Source: Cryptomeria japonica (taxonomy: Eukaryota > Streptophyta > Pinopsida > Cupressales > Cupressaceae). Taken from it: DNA of 64,000 bases. A model generated the notes under the pieces. The model was not told where the DNA came from, did no database searches, and saw only the letters and a program-made list of their open reading frames with translations. Below are positions 58,264-64,000 of the stretch, piece by piece. A program made the position numbers and the translations under genes. Within the stretch, counting starts at the first letter, position 1, and each line of letters begins with the position of its first letter. The stretch lies in the NCBI RefSeq assembly GCF_030272615.1, contig NC_081405.1, positions 474,702,008 to 474,766,007 of the forward strand, in the 5' to 3' direction.

Positions 58264-59413
58264 TGATGAATACTAAGAGGGGGGGGTGAATTAGTATACC
58301 GAAAAATACTGAACTTAAACACTTAAACAATCTAGTAGTAAACTGATAAAATAGTTTAACAAACAAACAGGTTGACACACATGCAAACCAAATAGAAAAT
58401 AAGGCATTCACCCACAGGAGAAGTAACACCATAACATGAGATATTTGATGTGGGAACCCAAATGGGAAAAACCATGGTGAGATGAAACTCACAAGTAACT
58501 ATCTGCAGAATAGAAACCATACTAGTTAAGGTCATACAATGTTCTTTACCAGAACATATCTTGTTAGGAGATAAGTCCGATTAAAGACTACCTTGTGAGA
58601 GGATTTCAGATCCACAGATGTGAACCACCTTGTTAAAGGATTTACAAAGGCTTTTCTGGGCCTACTCGATTAAGGGTTTCTAACTTGTCAAAGATGTGAG
58701 TAATCAACAAGTGAGTGATCTAGCAAATAGCACAGATTGCTTGGTTAGATCCTTGATAGCTCATTCTTAATGCATTCCAACATTACTTCAGTCTTCAACA
58801 CATTCACACTCTTCCTTCTCTCACAGACCTAAATTTCTCTTCTCTGATCACACTTACAAAAACTCATCAACCACTTTCAATAACCCTTACAACCACCTAA
58901 AACCCTAGACATGATGTCCTTATAAAGGAATCTAATTTCATGTCGGTCTAATAGGTTTACAATACAATTTTCTAGGTTCAGTGCATCTAGACATATTTGG
59001 TAACACGACACAAAAATCACCGCCAAAGTGTCGGTACCACCAAACAATTGGTGGATGGTAGCTCATCACAAAATGCCGATTGCTAACTCATCATAGAGTA
59101 TTACCGGTTCATATAAAATACTGGTTTATGCAAAATACCAGTTGCCAGTTTTGTCAAAAATGAAGACTAGGAAATATGTGTTCTACCGCTTTGATCCTTC
59201 ATGCCGCTTGAGATCCTCGAACCGCTTGGAGTCTTCATACCACTTGAGATCGGTAAACACTTTCTGCAAAACATCGATAGTCTAAAGACTAACACATGAT
59301 ACCGGTTTGGAAAAATTACCGGTTGAATATAATTTATACATTCAAAAAGTGATCTCATAGCAAGTGTGTGACCATCAATGACAATTACAACATAATCATC
59401 AAAAATGCCAACA
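58264..59413 (-). repeat. X-minus 5' LTR
   Basis: 1,150 bp, the same modules as the 3' LTR; outer edge AAAATGCCAACA on the plus strand. Confidence 0.92.
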
Positions 59414-59418
59414 TGTAT

Positions 59419-60469
59419 AAGTTATGCTCAACCAGTATGTGTTCCAAACCGGTATTATGTATTATAATCTTTAGACTATTGGTGTTTTACAGAAAGTGTT
59501 TACCGATCTGAAGTGGTATGAAGACCTCAAGCGGCTTGAGGATCTCAAGCGGTATGAAGGAACTGAAGCAGCAGTTATCATTTTTCCAGTCTTCATTTTT
59601 GACAACCGGTAATCGGTTTAATGTTTGAACCAGTATTCGGTATAGTTGTATGAACTGGTAATACTCTGTGATGAGTTACCATCCACCGACACTTTGACGG
59701 TGATTCTGTGTCGTGTTACCAAATGTGTCCAGATGCACTGAACCTAGGAACTTGCAATGTAATCCTATTGGACCGACATGAAATCAAATTCCTTTATAAG
59801 GACATCATGTCTAGAGTTTTAGGAGAGGTAGTTGTTAGGGTTTTTGTGTGGTTGATGATTTTTTGTATGTGAGATCTTAGAAGAGTAGATCGAGTCTATG
59901 TGCTGTAACAGAGTGTGGATTTACTGAAGACTAAAGTAATGCTGAAATGCATTAGCAATGAGGTATCATGGATCTGACCAAGCTATTTGCTAGATCATTC
60001 ATTGGTTGATTACTCAGATCTTCGACAAGTTTGAAACCCTTAATCGGGTAGGCCTAGAAAATCCTTTGCAAATCCTCTAACAAGGTGGTTCACAACTATG
60101 GATCTAAAATCCTCTCACAAGGTAGTCTTTAATTGGACTTATTTCCTAACAAAGATTGAGATTCCTAACAAGATCTATTCTGGTTAAGAACATTGTATGA
60201 CCTTAACCGGTCTGGTTACTATTCTGCAGATAGTTACTTGTGAGTTTCATCTCACCATGATTTTTCCCATTTGGGTTTCCATGTCAAAATCTCTTGTGTT
60301 ATGGTGATTCTTCTTCTGTGGGTGAATGCCTTATTTATTGTTTTTTTTGCATTTGTATTAACTGGTTTGTTAGTAAAACTGTTATACCAGTTTACTGCTA
60401 AACTGTTTAAGTTCAGTATTTATTTGTATACTAATTTACCCCCCCCCCCCCCCCTCTTAGTATTCATCA
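59419..60469 (+). repeat. X-plus 3' LTR, remaining part
   Basis: After the second TGTAT it continues AAGTTATGCTCAACC as at 29152. It ends in a C16 run (60439-60454), TCTTAGTATTCATCA, then GTTAA. Confidence 0.92.
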
Positions 60470-60474
60470 GTTAA

Positions 60475-60725
60475 TAAGTTGGTAAATGATCAAATCTATA
60501 TGATTTCTTTGGTGGTGAAATTATTTATAGATATGGTAAATAACTTGATTAATATGTTAAGCAAATCTGATAAAGAGGTTGTTAGAACTGATTAAAGAAG
60601 GTAAGATATTTGTTAAATGGTTTCAGATCTGATATAAGTTTGATTTTGGGTTTAAAGTTTCAATTGGTCTTAATACTAATTCACCCCCCCTCTCAGTATT
60701 AACCAGATCCTCATAGGATTAACTA
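60475..60725 (+). repeat. Copia Y 5' LTR, end
   Basis: Resumes after the X-plus duplication. It ends with TTCACCCCCCCTCTCAGT and then GGATTAACTA, followed by the primer site. The final CA is not visible (ACTA), probably mutated. Confidence 0.7.
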
Positions 60726-60738
60726 TTGGTATCAGAGC
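60726..60738 (+). other. Y primer binding site
   Basis: TTGGTATCAGAGC, perfect match to the initiator tRNA-Met complement. Confidence 0.92.
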
Positions 60739-60801
60739 TTTGGTCCTTTGTGTGCAAAAAGCCTAACCGCTTGAGGAAAAGATTATGAGGAAATCAAGAT
60801 A

Positions 60802-62066
60802 ATGAAGAAAGAGGGTCCCAAGTTCAACAAGGATAACTACAAGATTTGGAACGATAGAATGAAGATCTACATCCAAGGTCTTGGTGCACAATATTGGAGG
60901 CAAGTTGAAACAACATATGTTGCTCCTACTACTACTCCCTTGACACCAGATGAACTTAGAAAGCAACAAGATAACATGCAATCCCTATAAGCTATTGTAA
61001 GTACTTTATCTGATTCAAAATATATTTATGTTCAAGGATTGGAAACTGCAGGTGAGGTTTGGGAAAAGTTAGAGACAAACTATGGAGGAGATGAGCATGT
61101 TCAAAGAGCCAAAGAGGAAATCTTGAGAGGAAAGTTTGATGACATGAGAATGCTTTAAGGAGAAAATATTGCACAGTATGGTCAGAGAATCAAAGAAGTT
61201 GTTGGCAGCATAAAGAGTGTTGGAGGTAAAATAGAAGATGATGTAATAGTACATAAAATGCTTAAAACTCTTCAACCTCAGTATGCTACAAGAGTATCAA
61301 CAATCCAAGAACTTAGATCTATTTCAAAAGATAATGTAACTATTGATTCATTGATTGGTAAGCTTACAACTTTTGAGTTAAATTTTTTTGACAAGAATGT
61401 GACAAAATATACTGAATATGTCTTTAAAGCTTCTATTACTAGTTCATCTGCTAGAAAAGGAAAAGATACATGTCAAAATCATGAATGTAGGACTAGTCAT
61501 AGAAGTAACCGGGGAAATCAAGACAATGAAGATCAAGTGATGGAACTTGAGGCATTGTTAGCAAAGAGATTTCCAAGAGGTATTGGTAAGTATAAAGGAA
61601 AGCTACCTTTGAAGTGTTTCTCTTGTAGTAAAATTGGTCATATTGTTGCTAATTGCCCTAACACCGATAAGAAAGAAAAGCTTAGAAGATTCAAAGGAAA
61701 GGGCAAGAAACATTGTTATGTTGTAGTAGATGAAGGTGTGACCGATGAGGAGTCTGTAGATGAAGATGACAATGAAGAAATTGTGTTTGTAGTCGTGAAG
61801 GAGGAACTGTCAGATGAAAAGGCACTAGTATCTCATATGGAGAATACTGATGAATGGATTATAGACAATGGCTTCTCACACCACATGACCGAAGATAAAA
61901 ATAAGTTCATAACTCTTAATGAATTTGATGGAGGCGTTGTGAGATTTGGAAATAACTCTCCTTGCATGGTGAAAGGTAAAGGTTCAATCTCTCTAAATGG
62001 GAAGAGTAATGTTGATGATGTGTTTTGGGTTGATGGTCTTAAGCATAATCTTTTAAGTGTTGGTTA
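60802..62066 (+). pseudogene. Y Gag and protease
   Basis: Starts MKKEGPKFNKDNYKIWNDRM, close to C2 Gag. Core GEVWEKLETNYGGDEHVQRA. Stops at 60988 (TAA) and near 61157 (TAA); thereafter one 269-codon frame is open. Zinc knuckle CFSCSKIGHIVANC (61618-61660) is intact. Protease site reads EWIIDNGFSHHMTEDKNKF: DSG is DNG and the Cys is Phe, so the active site is damaged. The frame ends at TAG after LLSVG, a Gln in C1. Confidence 0.9.
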
Positions 62067-63440
62067 GCTTAATGATAAAGGTTATTTGCTTGAGTTTAAA
62101 AGTGGATTCTGCATAATTATTGGAGGTAATGGTGAACTAATTGCTATTGGGAAGCAAACTAGAGGTAACTTATTTCATTTGAATAATAATATTAATAATT
62201 GTCTGGTTGCAAAAATGGAAAACCGTTGGTTATGGCATAAAAGATGTTATGTTAATTTTGATAATTTGGTTAAGATAAGAAAGTCAAGTGTTGTAAGAGG
62301 ATTACCCCAACTTGTCAAACCGCATAGTGTGATATGCAAAGATTGTCAAATCAGTAAGATGACCTCTTTTTCTTTCAAGAGTGATCTGAACTAAAGAACC
62401 ATATTGGTTGAACCCACCTTACAAAGGCTTACGAAAGGTGGCTTACAAAAGAAGGTTATTGATTGAATAGATGTTTGCTGGCTTTACCCAGTTGCCAACC
62501 GTTGTTCCAATGAGATCCAACTATCCGTAATTTTGATTCGTCTGCCAAACCTTTTATCTCTTATTTAAGGGGAGGGAGAGAGACTACTAGAAAGCCATGA
62601 GAATATTTTAGATTTGGTACATACTAATCTTTGTGGCCCTATGAGAACAAAGAGTTATTACAGTGATAGGTATTTCATGATTTTCACCGATGACTATTCT
62701 AAATTGATGTGGGTGACATTTTTGAGAGAAAAATCAGAAGCATTTAGCAAATTTAAATCATTTAAAGCTCTGGTTGAGAAGAAAACCGCTAAGAACTTGA
62801 AGTGTTTAAGATCAAACCAAGGAGGTGAATTCACATATGATGAATTTGTTAAGTATTGTGATGAACAGGGTATAAAGAGTCAGTTGTCTTCTCTGAGGAC
62901 ACCACAATAGAATGGCTTAGCAGAAAGGATGAATAGAACAATAGTTGAAGCTGCAAGAACCATGTTATTGCAGGGTAATGTATCCAAAATGTTTTGGAGA
63001 GGAGCGGTCAGTATTGTTGTATACGCTTTAAATTAGGCACTGGTAAAGAGAGGTAACAATAAGACACCCTATGAGCTATGGTATGAAAAAAATCCTTCTG
63101 TAAGTTATTTCAAAAATTTTGGAAGTCAATGTTTTATTAAGAGAGATAACTACATAGAAATTTGATGCAAAATTTGATCAAGGATTTTTTCTTGGTTACT
63201 CTTCTAAGAGTAAAGCATATAAATATTACAATAAGAGAACTAAGAAAATTGTTGAAAGTGCAGATGTAAAATCTGATGATCTATCTGATAAGTCTAAAGG
63301 TACAAGCAGATTTGAACCTGAAAATGATAACAAGGAAAAGTTTGTAATCATTGAATCGAAGGCAAAGAATAATGAAGAGCTAGAAAATGCAGAATTAGAT
63401 GCTTAACCGGTAAGCCATGACAGTGAGGAAGAAGATGAAT
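62067..63440 (+). pseudogene. Y integrase, with a ~200-bp insertion
   Basis: Zinc-binding part WLWHKRCYVNFDN and CKDCQISKMTSFSFKS (one His and one spacing change), interrupted at about 62390-62597 by unrelated DNA. Core resumes NILDLVHTNLCGPMRTKSYY (first Asp is Asn here), CLRSNQGGEFTYDEF (second Asp is Asn), TPQ-stop-NGLAERMNRTIVEA. C-terminal part NKTPYELWYEKNPSVSYFKN with a frameshift near 63160 and an acidic tail. Confidence 0.85.
62390..62597. other. Unexplained ~200-bp insertion in Y integrase
   Basis: Between FKS and the NILDLVHT block, where C1 and C2 have only a few codons, lies unrelated sequence. It contains a small hairpin (CCACCTT...AAGGTGG, 62415-62445). I find no convincing terminal repeat or target duplication. 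Confidence 0.6.
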
Positions 63441-64000
63441 AATTGACATAGGCAATACCTAGATATGTCAAACTGAACCATTCACAAGAGCAGATAATTG
63501 GTGATAAGAATGCAGGTGTGCAAACCAGTAGAAATATCTGAGAGAACTCATGTTTGATAGCTACAATTGGACCCAAGATAGTTAAGGAAGTACTAAAGGA
63601 TGACGATTGGGTTAATGCAATGGATGAGGAATTAGATCAAATTGAGAAGAATTAGACATGATCACTTGTTCCTAGACTGGATGATAAAAATGTAATTGGA
63701 ACAAAGTGGGTCTTTAGGAATAAATTGGATTAAGAAGGAAGAATTGTAAGAAACAAGGCAAGGTTAGTCTGCAAAGGGTATGGTCAAGAAGAAGGTGAGG
63801 ATTATGGTGAAAAATTTGCACCTGTTGCTAGATTAGAAGGTGCAAGGATGCTGCATATAAGGGATTCAAAGTTTACCAAATGGATGTCAAGTCAACCTTT
63901 CTAAATGGGATTCTAGAAGAAGTATACATTGAACAACCAGATGGATTTTCCTTGATTGATGATAAAGACATGGTGTGTAAATTGCATAAAGAACTATATG
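63441..64000 (+). pseudogene. Y reverse transcriptase, start, cut by window end
   Basis: RYVKLNHSQEQIIGDKNAGV, then [37 protein letters not shown], and after a frameshift near 63865 [22 protein letters not shown]. The piece at the end corresponds to the LHKALYG region of C2. The active-site VDD lies beyond the window. Confidence 0.88.

Larger units (their letters stand above)
51868..59413 (-). mobile_element. Element X, minus copy, complete (7,546 bp)
   Basis: Inserted in the 3' LTR of X-plus with target duplication TGTAT (51863-51867 and 59414-59418). 5' LTR 58264-59413, primer site 58250-58262, ORF1 56933-58213, ORF2 53301-56489, purine tract 53035-53052, 3' LTR 51868-53034. No nested insertion is seen, so it shows the family's full organisation: two ORFs, no pol. 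Confidence 0.93.
29072..60469 (+). mobile_element. Element X, plus copy (interrupted; ~7.7 kb own sequence)
   Basis: An LTR element bounded by GTTAA on both sides and inserted in the Y 5' LTR. Its own parts are: 5' LTR (29072-30264), primer site, ORF1, ORF2 (32037-35133 and 51293-51506), polypurine tract (about 51777-51789) and 3' LTR (51790-51867 and 59419-60469). Copia C2 (with gypsy G2 inside) is inserted in ORF2, and an opposite-strand X copy is inserted in the 3' LTR. Subtracting these and their duplications leaves about 7.7 kb. No protease, integrase, reverse transcriptase or RNase H is present in the own sequence. Confidence 0.9.

Overview
The window is nuclear DNA of a seed plant with a large, repeat-choked genome. 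A gymnosperm is my best guess, from the old, decayed, deeply nested LTR retrotransposons and the absence of any host gene. Evidence for a plant: Ty1/copia and Ty3/gypsy proteins throughout, primer binding sites matching plant initiator tRNA-Met (TGGTATCAGAGC), 5-bp target duplications, and decay by C-to-T changes typical of cytosine-methylated plant repeats. I see no intact host gene, rRNA, tRNA or CRISPR. Almost every coding region is a broken transposon gene.

Layout. 1-4217: 5' part of a minus-strand copia element (call it A): gag, interrupted by a complete 373-bp TRIM element (303-675), then a long LTR (1685-4217) holding an array of alternating GGATAA/TTATCC sites. 4218-16870: a minus-strand gypsy element (G1): LTR piece, polypurine tract, a plus-strand (antisense) plant-mobile-domain-like ORF, and integrase. 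A complete copia element (C1, 7868-13695, target duplication GAGAG) sits inside the antisense ORF. 16888-17500: an inverted gypsy RNase H/zinc-finger block. 18416-20608: a 730-codon minus-strand ORF of unknown family, preceded by a ~130-bp tandem repeat carrying TTTCGCGAA. 22375-24600: a copia LTR piece and a gypsy gag. 26120-27452: a solo copia LTR (target duplication ATAAG).

27.7-64 kb is one nested stack, resolved by target duplications. Copia element Y (5' LTR about 27735-29071 plus 60475-60725; gag-pol to the window end) was hit by element X-plus (29072-60469, GTTAA). X-plus was hit by copia C2 (35139-51287, CCAAG) and, in its 3' LTR, by a sibling X copy in opposite orientation, X-minus (51868-59413, TGTAT). 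C2 was hit in its 5' LTR by gypsy G2 (about 35198-43849).

The most interesting item is family X. It is an LTR retrotransposon with primer binding site, polypurine tract and perfect target duplications but no protease, integrase, reverse transcriptase or RNase H. In both copies pol is replaced by a 426-codon Gag-like coiled-coil protein with four zinc knuckles (ORF1) and a ~1,060-1,100-codon protein with a Lys/Glu-rich stretch and no family I recognise (ORF2). It presumably moves using enzymes from a copia relative with a similar LTR; C2 and Y are of the right general type. All boundaries and readings come from eye alignment of the sequence; no search was run.
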